Of a stretch of 11,038 bases of DNA, positions 1 to 7,099 are shown piece by piece. Source of the DNA: Nitrospirota bacterium (GTDB lineage Bacteria > Nitrospirota > Thermodesulfovibrionia > Thermodesulfovibrionales > JdFR-85). Location of the stretch: positions 1 to 11,038 of the forward strand of contig JAADHP010000012.1 of the NCBI GenBank assembly GCA_013151785.1. The letters run 5' to 3'. The notes under the pieces are model-generated. The model was given only the letters and a program-made list of their open reading frames with translations. It ran no database searches and had not been told where the DNA came from. Every line of letters starts with the position of its first letter. The first letter of the stretch is position 1. The translations under genes and the position numbers were made by a program.

Positions 1-51
1 GTTGACAGTGCTTCACGGATACTTACAAAACTGTTTGAGGAAGGAGGATAG
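1..51 (+). CDS. hrcA: HrcA heat-inducible repressor, C-terminal end only (partial)
   Basis: Only the last 16 codons and a TAG stop are in the window; the gene begins upstream. The visible tail reads VDSASRILTKLFEEGG. HrcA proteins commonly end in a helix of the type VDxxxRxLxxxLxE, and hrcA is commonly the gene directly before grpE. HrcA represses heat-shock operons by binding the CIRCE inverted repeat, which would lie upstream of this window. The stop codon shares its G with a GTG that precedes the grpE start (TAGTG), and the grpE ribosome binding site lies inside these last codons, so translation is probably coupled. The identification rests on a very short tail plus context. Another upstream gene cannot be excluded. 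Confidence 0.55.
   Translation, partial: VDSASRILTKLFEEGG
41..47 (+). promoter_or_regulatory. Ribosome binding site that decides the grpE start
   Basis: AAGGAGG is a near-perfect Shine-Dalgarno sequence. It lies 6 nt before the ATG at 54 but only 3 nt before the GTG at 51, which favours the ATG as the grpE start. It sits inside the final codons of the upstream gene. Confidence 0.75.
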
Positions 52-53
52 TG

Positions 54-683
54 ATGGAAGAAAAAGAGGTGAGGGAGTTAGAGGCAAAGAAGGATCAGCC
101 TCTGGAAGAAAGGCAAGAGGAGGAAATTGTACCCGTAGAGCCTCCTTTGGAGGAGCGTCTAAAGGCCCTCGAGGAGGAACTCCAGGAGACCAAAGACAAA
201 TATCTTCGGCTGTATGCTGAATTTGATAACTATAGAAAGAGGGTTCAGAAAGACAGGGAAGAACTGTTAAAATATGGTTCTGAACCGCTTATAATGGAAC
301 TACTTACCATTGTGGATAATCTTGAGATGGCTTTATCCCATGCTCAGAACGAGCCAGGTGTGGACAGCTTGGTCAAGGGTATTGAACTGACCCTGAAGGA
401 GTTCCATAAGATCCTGAAAAAATATGGTGTTGAAGAGATCGAGGCACTGGGTAAGCCCTTTGATCCACAGATTCATCATGCAATGAGTCAGGTTGTCCGT
501 ACTGATGTGGATGAGATGACCGTGGTGGAGGAATACCGTAAAGGATACAAGCTCAACGACAAGGTTATAAGGCCATCCCTTGTGGCTGTATCAAAACGCT
601 CTGATGAAGAGCCCGAAGCAGAAAAAGACAGGGACGTAAGCAGCCCTGAGGAAAACAATAAAGAGACAAAGGAGGAGAACTAA
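54..683 (+). CDS. grpE: GrpE, nucleotide exchange factor of DnaK
   Basis: GrpE is a cytoplasmic homodimer that opens the DnaK nucleotide cleft so that ADP leaves and ATP re-binds, which drives substrate release. The product is 209 residues, a usual length. Residues 1-30 are acidic and probably disordered. Residues 31-75 form the long paired-helix stalk, with heptad-like Leu/Glu/Lys spacing. The C-terminal beta domain carries the family signature FDPQIHHAM (136-144) and the GYKLNDKVIRPSLVAVS stretch (164-180). A further 29 charged residues follow the beta domain, a somewhat long acidic tail. The ATG at 54 is preferred over the GTG at 51 because of Shine-Dalgarno spacing; the GTG would add one Met. 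It is followed by dnaK one nucleotide after its stop, in the usual heat-shock order. Confidence 0.96.
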   Translation: MEEKEVRELEAKKDQPLEERQEEEIVPVEPPLEERLKALEEELQETKDKYLRLYAEFDNYRKRVQKDREELLKYGSEPLIMELLTIVDNLEMALSHAQNEPGVDSLVKGIELTLKEFHKILKKYGVEEIEALGKPFDPQIHHAMSQVVRTDVDEMTVVEEYRKGYKLNDKVIRPSLVAVSKRSDEEPEAEKDRDVSSPEENNKETKEEN

Positions 684-684
684 G

Positions 685-2610
685 ATGGGAAAGGCTATCG
701 GTATAGACCTGGGAACAACCAACTCTGTTGTAGCAGTGGTTCAGGGTGGAGAGCCTGTGGTTATCCCCAACCAGGAGGGTAACAGAACAACACCCTCAGT
801 TGTTGCATTTACTGATAAAGGTGAACGCCTTGTGGGACAGGTTGCCAAAAGACAGGCCATTACAAACCCTGAGAATACAATATTCTCAATCAAGAGGCTA
901 ATGGGAAGGAAATACAACTCCAAAGAGGTCAAGGAAGCAATGAAACGCCTCCCCTATAAGATTGTAGAGGCACCTAATGGAGACGCCCATGTGGAGATTA
1001 TGGGTAAGAGGTATTCACCACCTGAGATCTCTGCAATGATACTGCAGAAACTGAAACAGGCTGCTGAGGACTATCTTGGTGAGACTGTTACTGATGCAGT
1101 TATCACGGTGCCGGCCTATTTTGATGACAGCCAGCGTCAGGCAACAAAGGATGCCGGTAGGATTGCAGGGCTCAATGTTTTAAGGATCATCAATGAGCCC
1201 ACTGCAGCAGCCCTTGCCTACGGTGTGGACAAGAAGAAGGAGGAAAAGGTTGCAGTCTATGACCTTGGTGGTGGAACATTTGATATATCCATACTGGAGA
1301 TAGGCGAAGGGGTGATCGAGGTTCATTCCACAAGCGGTGATACCTATCTTGGTGGTGATGACTTTGACCTCAGGATTATTGATTATCTTGTCGAGGAGTT
1401 CAAGAAGGAGCAGGGCATTGATCTAAGGAACGACAGGATGGCACTTCAGAGGCTCAAGGAGGCTGCTGAGAAGGCAAAGATAGAGCTTTCCTCAGCCACA
1501 GAGACGGAGATAAATCTTCCCTTTATCACAGCAGATGCCTCCGGTCCCAAACATCTTGTTATGAAACTGACCCGTGCAAAGTTTGAACAACTTGTGGATG
1601 ATCTCATTGAAAAAACCACTGTACCCTGTAAAAGGGCACTTGAGGATGCAAAGCTCACCACAAAGGATATAAACGAGATCCTGCTTGTTGGTGGTCAGAC
1701 AAGAACACCAAAGGTCCAGGAGGTTGTTAAAAACTTCTTCGGCAAAGACCCTCACAAGGGTATAAACCCTGATGAGGCGGTTGCCATAGGTGCTGCCATA
1801 CAGGCTGCGGTACTGAAGGGTGAAGTAAAAGAGGTACTGCTTCTTGATGTAACACCACTGTCGCTTGGAATCGAAACCCTGGGTGGAGTATTTACAAAGA
1901 TCATCGAACGTAATACCACAATACCCACAAGGAAGAGCCAGATATTCTCCACCGCAACAGACAATCAGCCCGCTGTAACAATCAAGGTGTATCAGGGCGA
2001 ACGCGAGATGGCGGCTGACAACAAACTCCTTGGCGTGTTTGAACTTGTGGGCATCCCTCCAGCTCCAAGGGGGGTACCACAGATAGAGGTGACCTTTGAT
2101 ATAGATGCAAACGGTATACTCCATGTTTCTGCCAAAGACCTTGGCACTGGCAAGGAACAGTCCATCAGAATCACTGCCTCAAGTGGTCTCAGTGAAGAGG
2201 AGATAAAACGGATGATGAAAGAGGCTGAAGAACATGCAGAGGAGGACAGGAGAAAACGTCAGCTTGCAGAGGCAAGAAATGAGGCTGACAATATGGTCTA
2301 TACAGTGGAAAAATCACTCCGTGAGTATGGTGATAAGGTCTCCGAGGCTGAGAAAAAAGAGATAGAAGAGGCACTTGAGGAATGCAGGAAGCTGAAAGAC
2401 TCCAGCACTGATCCCGAGGAGATCAAAAAGGCAGTGGAACGCCTCACAAAGGCTTCCTACAAGCTTGCAGAGCATATCTATCAGGGTGCACATGCTGCTC
2501 AGGGTTCAGCCACTGACTCCACTGCAACAGGCACTGATGGCAGTAAACCCTCAGATGAGGAGGAAGTGGTTGAGGCAGAATTCGAGGATGTGGACAAGGA
2601 CAATAAGTAA
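685..2610 (+). CDS. dnaK: DnaK, Hsp70 chaperone
   Basis: This is the ATP-dependent Hsp70 chaperone that binds exposed hydrophobic peptides in the cytoplasm and cycles with DnaJ and GrpE. The 641 residues are full length. In the nucleotide-binding domain I see phosphate loop 1 (IGIDLGTTNS, 5-14), Lys70 in SIKRLMGR, phosphate loop 2 (DLGGGTFDIS, 193-202, including the conserved Thr198) and the adenosine motif (LVGGQTRTPKVQ, 334-345). The interdomain linker VLLLDVTPL spans 384-392. The substrate-binding domain holds GIPPAPRGVPQIEVTFDID (456-474), followed by a helical lid and a tail EEEVVEAEFEDV (626-637) of the bacterial type. Residues about 80-110 contain the insert typical of Gram-negative rather than Gram-positive DnaK. 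A GGAGGAG ribosome binding site at 671-677, inside the end of grpE, lies 7 nt before the ATG. Its stop overlaps the dnaJ start. Confidence 0.99.
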   Translation: MGKAIGIDLGTTNSVVAVVQGGEPVVIPNQEGNRTTPSVVAFTDKGERLVGQVAKRQAITNPENTIFSIKRLMGRKYNSKEVKEAMKRLPYKIVEAPNGDAHVEIMGKRYSPPEISAMILQKLKQAAEDYLGETVTDAVITVPAYFDDSQRQATKDAGRIAGLNVLRIINEPTAAALAYGVDKKKEEKVAVYDLGGGTFDISILEIGEGVIEVHSTSGDTYLGGDDFDLRIIDYLVEEFKKEQGIDLRNDRMALQRLKEAAEKAKIELSSATETEINLPFITADASGPKHLVMKLTRAKFEQLVDDLIEKTTVPCKRALEDAKLTTKDINEILLVGGQTRTPKVQEVVKNFFGKDPHKGINPDEAVAIGAAIQAAVLKGEVKEVLLLDVTPLSLGIETLGGVFTKIIERNTTIPTRKSQIFSTATDNQPAVTIKVYQGEREMAADNKLLGVFELVGIPPAPRGVPQIEVTFDIDANGILHVSAKDLGTGKEQSIRITASSGLSEEEIKRMMKEAEEHAEEDRRKRQLAEARNEADNMVYTVEKSLREYGDKVSEAEKKEIEEALEECRKLKDSSTDPEEIKKAVERLTKASYKLAEHIYQGAHAAQGSATDSTATGTDGSKPSDEEEVVEAEFEDVDKDNK

Positions 2611-3725
2611 TGAAGGACTATTACAGGATTCTTGGCGTAAGCAGGGATGCTACGGATGAGGAGATAAAGAAGGCCTTCAGAAGGCTTGCGCTGAAGTATC
2701 ATCCTGACAGGAATCCTGACGATAAAGAGGCGGAGGAGAAATTCAAAGAAATAAACGAGGCCTATGCATGCCTCAGCGACCCTGAAAAAAGGGCCAACTA
2801 CGACCGCTTCGGAACACCAGAGGGTATGGGGGCCACGGCTGATGCAGGGTTTGGCCCCTTTACCTCTACCTTTTCAGACATATTTGAAGATATATTCGGT
2901 GATTTCTTTGGTACCTTTACAGGACAGCGCAGAAGAAGGAGACCCACCAAGGGTGCTGATCTCAGATATGACCTGGAGATAACCCTTGAGGAGGCTGTAA
3001 AGGGCACTGAAAAGGAGATCAGGGTTCCAAGATGGGTCAGATGCGATGTATGCGATGGAACAGGTGCAAAGCCAGGCTTTGGTCCCATAGCCTGTCCTGA
3101 CTGTCATGGTACGGGTCAGATAAGATTCCAGCAGGGCTTTTTCTCAGTTGCAAAGACCTGTAGCCGTTGCGGTGGCACTGGTCAATACATATCCACACCC
3201 TGTTCAAAGTGCCATGGCGGGGGCCGTGTCAGAAGGTACAGAACCATATCTGTAAAGATACCCGCCGGAGTGGACACGGGCTCAAGGCTCAGGATGACTG
3301 GCGAGGGGGAGCTTGGTGAGCATGGAGGCCCTCCTGGCGACCTCTATATAGTTATAACCGTGAAACCTCATAAATTCTTTAAACGGGAAGGGCTGAATCT
3401 GTACTGCGAGGTTCCCATATCCTTTCCCCAGGCTGTCTTTGGTACAGAGATTGAGGTTCCCACCATGTACGGTCCTGAAAGGCTGAAGATTCCTGCATCA
3501 ACGCCATCGGGAAGGGAGTTTGTCCTTAAACGTAAGGGAGTGCCTCAGCTTGGTGGTCATGCCATAGGCAACCAGATAGTGAAGGTGTATATTGATGTGC
3601 CAAAGAAACTTACGCCTAAACAGAAGGAACTCCTCCAGGAGTTTGCACGTATAAGTGGTGATGAGGTGCAAAAGGGCTTTATGGAAAAGCTGAAGGAGTT
3701 TTTCTCAGGCGTGGAAACCTCTTAA
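2610..3725 (+). CDS. dnaJ: DnaJ, type I Hsp40 co-chaperone
   Basis: DnaJ delivers unfolded substrates to DnaK and stimulates its ATPase. The 371-residue product has every type I part. The J domain (1-68) contains the HPD tripeptide at 31-33. A Gly/Phe-rich segment runs from 68 to 105 and is followed by a run of five arginines (107-111). Four CxxCxGxG zinc repeats start at 145, 162, 184 and 198, and bind two zinc ions in the family. Two C-terminal substrate-binding beta domains follow (about 210-335), then a short dimerisation tail. The ATG overlaps the dnaK stop by one base (TAATG). The only Shine-Dalgarno-like sequence is AAGGA at 2596-2600, 9 nt upstream, so translational coupling to dnaK is likely. 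Confidence 0.98.
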   Translation: MKDYYRILGVSRDATDEEIKKAFRRLALKYHPDRNPDDKEAEEKFKEINEAYACLSDPEKRANYDRFGTPEGMGATADAGFGPFTSTFSDIFEDIFGDFFGTFTGQRRRRRPTKGADLRYDLEITLEEAVKGTEKEIRVPRWVRCDVCDGTGAKPGFGPIACPDCHGTGQIRFQQGFFSVAKTCSRCGGTGQYISTPCSKCHGGGRVRRYRTISVKIPAGVDTGSRLRMTGEGELGEHGGPPGDLYIVITVKPHKFFKREGLNLYCEVPISFPQAVFGTEIEVPTMYGPERLKIPASTPSGREFVLKRKGVPQLGGHAIGNQIVKVYIDVPKKLTPKQKELLQEFARISGDEVQKGFMEKLKEFFSGVETS

Positions 3726-3738
3726 GGCTTATATTATC

Positions 3739-4458
3739 ATGCCAAGGATTATCCTTCCTGATATAGCCCCAGAGCTTGAAGAGATCAATATTACCTCACC
3801 TGAACATATAAGATACGTCAGAAATGTGCTCAGACTGAACGAGGGGGCAGAGATTGATGTCCTTGATGGAAAGGGAGGGATTTTCAAGGGAAGGATTATA
3901 TCTATCAAAAGACACTCTATAAGGATAAGGGTCCTGAAAAGAAAACAGCAGGAGGAATCAGGCAAATGGCTTGTTTTGATACAGCCCCTGCTGAAAGGTG
4001 ATAAGATGGATCTTGTGCTTCAGAAGTGTACTGAACTGGGAATTTCTGAGATATATCCTGTGGTGACAGAAAGGACAATCCCCAGGATGACAAGAAAACT
4101 ACCCCACTGGAGGAGGGTAGTAGAAGAGGCCACAAAACAGTCAGGAAGAACAGTGGTACCTCAGATACATGAAGTATCAGATATCTTACAGGTCTTAAAA
4201 AAATTCGCTGACATTGATTGCATAAAGATTGCCTTTCATGAAAAGGCTACAGGGCTTCTCAGATCAATAGACTACACTAAAGTGCCTCACAGTATAGTCT
4301 ATCTTACAGGGCCAGAAGGTGGGCTTTCAGAGAAGGAGGCTGCAGAAGCAGAAGCCTCGGGCTTCAGGATTGTAAGCCTTGGCAGTAATATACTCCGGGC
4401 AGAGACAGCCTCAATTGTCTCACTGGCACTTATAAAGTACCACTTTGGTCTGATGTAG
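3739..4458 (+). CDS. rsmE: RsmE, 16S rRNA (uracil-1498-N3)-methyltransferase
   Basis: RsmE is a SPOUT-class (trefoil-knot) enzyme that uses S-adenosylmethionine to methylate N3 of 16S rRNA U1498 (E. coli numbering). The 239 residues match the family length. Residues 1-72 form the small N-terminal PUA-like RNA-binding domain, starting with the typical MPR. The catalytic domain shows KGDKMDLVLQKCTELG (87-102), RRVVEEATKQSGR (125-137), the knot motif GPEGGLS (191-197) and LGSNILRAETA (214-224), the last two forming the cofactor site. The gene starts 13 nt after dnaJ with only a weak AAGG at 3724-3727, so it is probably co-transcribed with the chaperone genes. In many bacteria prmA sits between dnaJ and rsmE; it is missing here. 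Confidence 0.96.
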   Translation: MPRIILPDIAPELEEINITSPEHIRYVRNVLRLNEGAEIDVLDGKGGIFKGRIISIKRHSIRIRVLKRKQQEESGKWLVLIQPLLKGDKMDLVLQKCTELGISEIYPVVTERTIPRMTRKLPHWRRVVEEATKQSGRTVVPQIHEVSDILQVLKKFADIDCIKIAFHEKATGLLRSIDYTKVPHSIVYLTGPEGGLSEKEAAEAEASGFRIVSLGSNILRAETASIVSLALIKYHFGLM

Positions 4459-4471
4459 AGAAAATCATAAG

Positions 4472-4541
4472 CAGTGAGCAGTGGATGAGTAAATGGGTAA
4501 ATGAGTTGATGGGTGGATGAGTTAAAAGGTCAGTGAGCAGT
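4472..4541 (+). repeat. Five 8-bp tandem units between two 11-bp direct repeats
   Basis: Positions 4485-4524 hold five consecutive 8-bp units of the form ATGRGTNN, with the fourth base alternating A, G, A, G, A, so the higher-order period is 16 bp. The array is bracketed by two exact copies of CAGTGAGCAGT (4472-4482 and 4531-4541). The first copy, extended to 14 nt (4472-4485), recurs in inverted orientation at 7100-7113. The array lies just after the rsmE stop and does not encode anything recognisable. Confidence 0.8.
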
Positions 4542-4546
4542 AAAAT

Positions 4547-4642
4547 TGTCATGCTGAACCATGTCCTGAACTCGTTTCAGGTTCTATTTCGGCATCTGGT
4601 CTTTTAACATACGAGAGACCCCGAACCAGGTTCGGGGTGACA
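4547..4642. repeat. Palindromic intergenic element A
   Basis: The element opens with TGTCATGCTGAAC and closes with GTTCGGGGTGACA. These ends are imperfect inverted repeats, matching at 10 of 13 positions. Inside are a 6-bp stem (CCTGAA/TTCAGG, 4565-4581) and a 9-bp perfect hairpin with a one-base centre (4619-4637). No T-run follows either arm, so this is not a classic intrinsic terminator. Its look is that of a non-autonomous dispersed repeat. It could also help end transcription between the convergent genes. Confidence 0.6.
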
Positions 4643-4656
4643 AATAACAACAACAG

Positions 4657-4783
4657 TGTCATGCTGAACTTGTTTCAGCATCTCGTCTTTAGACAGAATA
4701 AAAAAGAATGAGACCCTGAAATAATACTGAACCAAGCCTGTCCTGAACTTGATTCAGAATTCAGCACAGGATTCAGGGTGACA
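4657..4783. repeat. Palindromic intergenic element B, related to element A
   Basis: The element begins with the same TGTCATGCTGAAC as element A and ends in TTCAGGGTGACA, again an imperfect inverted pair. The 5' end itself folds as an 8-bp hairpin (ATGCTGAA/TTCAGCAT, 4661-4681). A second pair, ACCCTGAA/TTCAGGGT (4713-4720 and 4772-4779), closes the 3' half, with more TGAA/TTCA palindromes between. It is longer than element A and looks like a diverged tandem copy. The rest of the gene-free stretch (4784-4959) shows no recognisable structure. Confidence 0.6.
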
Positions 4784-4959
4784 GTCAAAAAAGTGCATGA
4801 ATCATATACTGAATCAGAGGCAGGGTAGGAACAAACAGGGCTCAGGAGGTCGATGTGTTCATTGAGTATTCCTACATGGTCTTCTTCACCACCACTGGCT
4901 CTGCTGTAGAGTTTTTTAACGAAACAAACCATACAAACAAACTAACGAGATAAACAAGT

Positions 4960-5127
4960 TCAACTGTCAGCCTCTCTGATATCCACCACATGCTCGGTGG
5001 GTATGGTTATCCAGCCAGATTCAGCCTGAAGATAGACCTCCTGTTCTCCCACCTCTACAAGTATACCCCTGTAGGTGATACCATTGGCTATAACTATTAC
5101 CTCTTTACCTGTCAGGTTTTCTATCAT
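4960..5127 (-). CDS. Small Sm/KOW-like protein of unknown function (55 aa)
   Basis: This short ORF encodes 55 residues and ends in TGA. The protein starts MIENLTGKEVIVIANG and has the alternating pattern of a tiny five-strand beta barrel: GKEVIVI, TYRGILVEV, EVYLQAE, GWITIP, HVVDIRE. A start of the type L-x-G-K-x-V, then G-x-x-Y-R-G-x-L-x-E-V, resembles Sm/Hfq-like or KOW-type nucleic-acid-binding folds. That similarity is an inference from pattern only. GAAAGG lies 6 nt before the ATG when read on the minus strand. It starts 20 nt after the stop of the larger conserved gene, so the two are probably one operon with surE. No stop, odd codon or frame break interrupts it. I do not recognise a named family with certainty. 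Confidence 0.72.
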   Translation of the reverse strand: MIENLTGKEVIVIANGITYRGILVEVGEQEVYLQAESGWITIPTEHVVDIREADS

Positions 5128-5147
5128 CCTTTACCTTTCACTCTGAA

Positions 5148-6170
5148 TTACCTCTGAAGCCCTTTGAGTGTTATCATTTTACCCTCTTTGACTATTTCTC
5201 TTTTGATCTCAAGATATTTATTGTAACTCAGTTGTCTTGCTTTATCAATAACACTCCAGTCGCCACTGCGCAGAAACTCTTTATAGGATTCAACAAATTC
5301 AGGCATCAGTTCCTTTCTTGTGGGGTCAAGGAGCAGGTAATAGATATTCAGATGTTCTCTGAGATGATTGTCGATAATATGTTTCAGGGGGCCCTTTTCA
5401 GAGGTGTCTGCCAGTACATCCTTTATTCCTCTAAGATAGAAATCGCAGCTTCTGTCTTTGTTTTCCATTATAATCCTGAGCCACTCTTCTGACGATTCAT
5501 CCTCATAGGCCTCTCCTATCTCATGATAAAGAAGAATCTCGGAGACCTGCTCTGCAAGCTTATCTACTGAACTTATCAGTCCTTCAGTGCTTTCAATGTC
5601 TTCAAAATAATTCTTTAAAGACAGCCCTGTGGTATCTTCGTATCTTTTATTCCTCAGTTCCTGAAGTCTCTCCCAGAGAAGTACCTTTATCTGCTCTTCT
5701 CTGATAAAGATGCATCTACCCTGTAACATGGCTGAAGGAGCAAGCAGATCCCTGCAGAGTTCCTCACCTGCATGGTAGATATGATAATCATAGATCTCTT
5801 CATACTTTCGTAGCCTTGCAAGAAAGAATGAGGGTTTGTTGAACCTGCCATAGCCTCCTCCATAGACAAGTCCATGAGGATTGAGTTTTTCGTTAATCTC
5901 TTCAACACTAAAGGGTTCGAAGATATCATCATCTATTCTGAGAGAGGTTAAAGATGAGTCTTCAAGGGATTGCCAGAGTCTTTCCCTTTCTTCTATCCAC
6001 CGGGATATCTCCTCCCTTGGAATGCTTTCCCAGGGCATGAGACCATGTTCACTTCTGTAAAGTTCCCTGAGTCTCATCAGAAGACCACATATAGAGAAAA
6101 ATCCCCAGTATTTTGCATCCGAGATATTACAGTTAAGCTTTATTTCCTCAATGAGTCTTTCAATATCCAT
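5148..6170 (-). CDS. Conserved protein of unknown function (possibly the 'Sfum_1244 family')
   Basis: The product is a soluble protein of 340 residues with no signal peptide or membrane segment. Its pattern agrees with my memory of a conserved anaerobe family sometimes labelled Sfum_1244; this should be confirmed by search. Likely conserved blocks are ISDAKYWGFFSICGL with RLRELYRSEHGLMPW (16-47), FEPFSVEEINEKL with GLVYGGGYGRF (84-110), AGEELCRDLLAPSAMLQG (134-151), YHEIGEAYED (215-224) and LRGIKDVLADTSEKGPL (246-262). The HEIGE at 216-220 resembles an HExxE metal site, but no metal role is shown. The ATG at 6170 shares its A with the surE stop (TGATG). A GTG three bases upstream (6173) would also work; an AGGA sits 9 nt from the ATG and 6 nt from the GTG. 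Function is unknown. Position between surE and a small Sm-like gene gives only a vague hint of nucleotide or RNA-related work. Confidence 0.85.
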   Translation of the reverse strand: MDIERLIEEIKLNCNISDAKYWGFFSICGLLMRLRELYRSEHGLMPWESIPREEISRWIEERERLWQSLEDSSLTSLRIDDDIFEPFSVEEINEKLNPHGLVYGGGYGRFNKPSFFLARLRKYEEIYDYHIYHAGEELCRDLLAPSAMLQGRCIFIREEQIKVLLWERLQELRNKRYEDTTGLSLKNYFEDIESTEGLISSVDKLAEQVSEILLYHEIGEAYEDESSEEWLRIIMENKDRSCDFYLRGIKDVLADTSEKGPLKHIIDNHLREHLNIYYLLLDPTRKELMPEFVESYKEFLRSGDWSVIDKARQLSYNKYLEIKREIVKEGKMITLKGLQR

Positions 6171-6946
6171 CACAGTATATCCTGCCAGTTTTTTCTCATA
6201 TGATCAAGGGCCTCATAATTGGTTAGATCAAGATGTATGGGTGTGATGGAGATGTAGCCCTCTGAAACAGCATTGAAGTCCGTATCATTGCCAGCCTGCC
6301 ATGTGGGAGTGCCACCACCGATCCAGAAGTGTTTCCTTCCCCAGGGATCAAAGGTCTCATGGATTGCATTGTCATAGCTCCTTTTGCCCTGTCGGGTAAA
6401 TTTCACACCCTTTATATCCTCGTATCTTATGTTTGGGACATTTACATTCAGCAGTGTGTCAGGTGGCAGGCCCTTTCTGAGGATATAGGCAACAAGGGTC
6501 TTTGCAAAACGGGCTGCTGTTGAAAAATAAAGCATCTGTTCTCCATTACGATACACAAGGCTTATTGCCATCGAAGGTATTGAAAAAAGTGTACCCTCTA
6601 TGGCTGCAGATACAGTGCCGGAATAGGTAACATCATCACCAAGATTTGCCCCCCTGTTGATCCCTGATGCAATCACCACAGGTCTTTCAGGCAGTATCTT
6701 TTCCACAGCCACCACCACACAGTCTGTCGGTGTACCATTCACTGTAAAAATCTTTTCATCTATCTGAGCAACCCTCAGGGGTCTGTGCATGGTAAGGGCA
6801 TGGCTTACTGCGGATTTTTCGCTTTCGGGAGCCACTATGTAGGCATCCCCAATCTCTGAGAGTTCCCTGTAAAGTGCCTTGATTCCCTCTGACCTGATAC
6901 CATCATCATTTGTGACAAGTATAAGGGGCATGGTTAATTTTAACAT
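6170..6946 (-). CDS. surE: SurE, 5'-nucleotidase / survival protein
   Basis: SurE is a divalent-metal-dependent phosphatase that dephosphorylates nucleoside 5'- and 3'-monophosphates and, in some species, short polyphosphate; it helps stationary-phase and stress survival. The 258 residues are the normal length. The metal-binding motif NDDG is at 13-16 (Asp14, Asp15), the conserved Ser45 lies in PESEKSAVSHALT (40-52), and SGINRGANLGDDVTYSGTV (94-112) carries the conserved Asn97. The C-terminal TDFNAVSEGYISITPI (222-237) is also typical. The ATG at 6946 has GAGGA 6 nt upstream on the minus strand. An alternative ATG at 6931 would begin closer to the family norm (MPLILVTNDDG) but has no Shine-Dalgarno sequence. 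Its stop overlaps the next gene, making it the first gene of a three-gene operon. Confidence 0.96.
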   Translation of the reverse strand: MLKLTMPLILVTNDDGIRSEGIKALYRELSEIGDAYIVAPESEKSAVSHALTMHRPLRVAQIDEKIFTVNGTPTDCVVVAVEKILPERPVVIASGINRGANLGDDVTYSGTVSAAIEGTLFSIPSMAISLVYRNGEQMLYFSTAARFAKTLVAYILRKGLPPDTLLNVNVPNIRYEDIKGVKFTRQGKRSYDNAIHETFDPWGRKHFWIGGGTPTWQAGNDTDFNAVSEGYISITPIHLDLTNYEALDHMRKNWQDIL

Positions 6947-6960
6947 ATTCCTTCCTCTGA

Positions 6961-7030
6961 TTTATCAGGTTCATTTAGTATGCCGATAAACCACCAGACT
7001 TCAGTCTGGTGATGTAAAGTTTATCAGGTT
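6961..7030. repeat. Palindrome bracketed by 11-bp direct repeats
   Basis: TTTATCAGGTT occurs exactly at 6961-6971 and 7020-7030, 59 bp apart. Between them lies a 9-bp perfect inverted repeat with a two-base centre (CACCAGACT/AGTCTGGTG, 6992-7011). An outer 7-bp pair GATAAAC/GTTTATC (6985-6991 and 7019-7025) extends it into an imperfect cruciform with a one-sided 7-nt bulge. It lies just upstream of surE, so it could be a regulatory site for surE or a small mobile repeat. The sequence does not decide. Confidence 0.6.
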
Positions 7031-7099
7031 TGTTTGGTTTGAAAAAAATAAAAAAACTTTACAGGAGAGGCAGAGGTGGTTCATCAGTCCATAACACTC

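Noticed and set aside
1492..2124. A 210-codon open frame on the minus strand inside dnaK
   Set aside because: It is fully antisense to dnaK, has no family features, and long antisense frames opposite dnaK are a known consequence of its codon use.
4619..4637. Strong 9-bp hairpin as an intrinsic terminator for rsmE
   Set aside because: Neither strand has a T-run after the stem. It is better described as part of a repeat element.
4675..4932. An 85-codon minus-strand open frame in the repeat-rich intergenic region
   Set aside because: It runs through palindromic element B, has no recognisable motif, and its composition looks like translated repeat DNA. A decayed gene remnant cannot be excluded.
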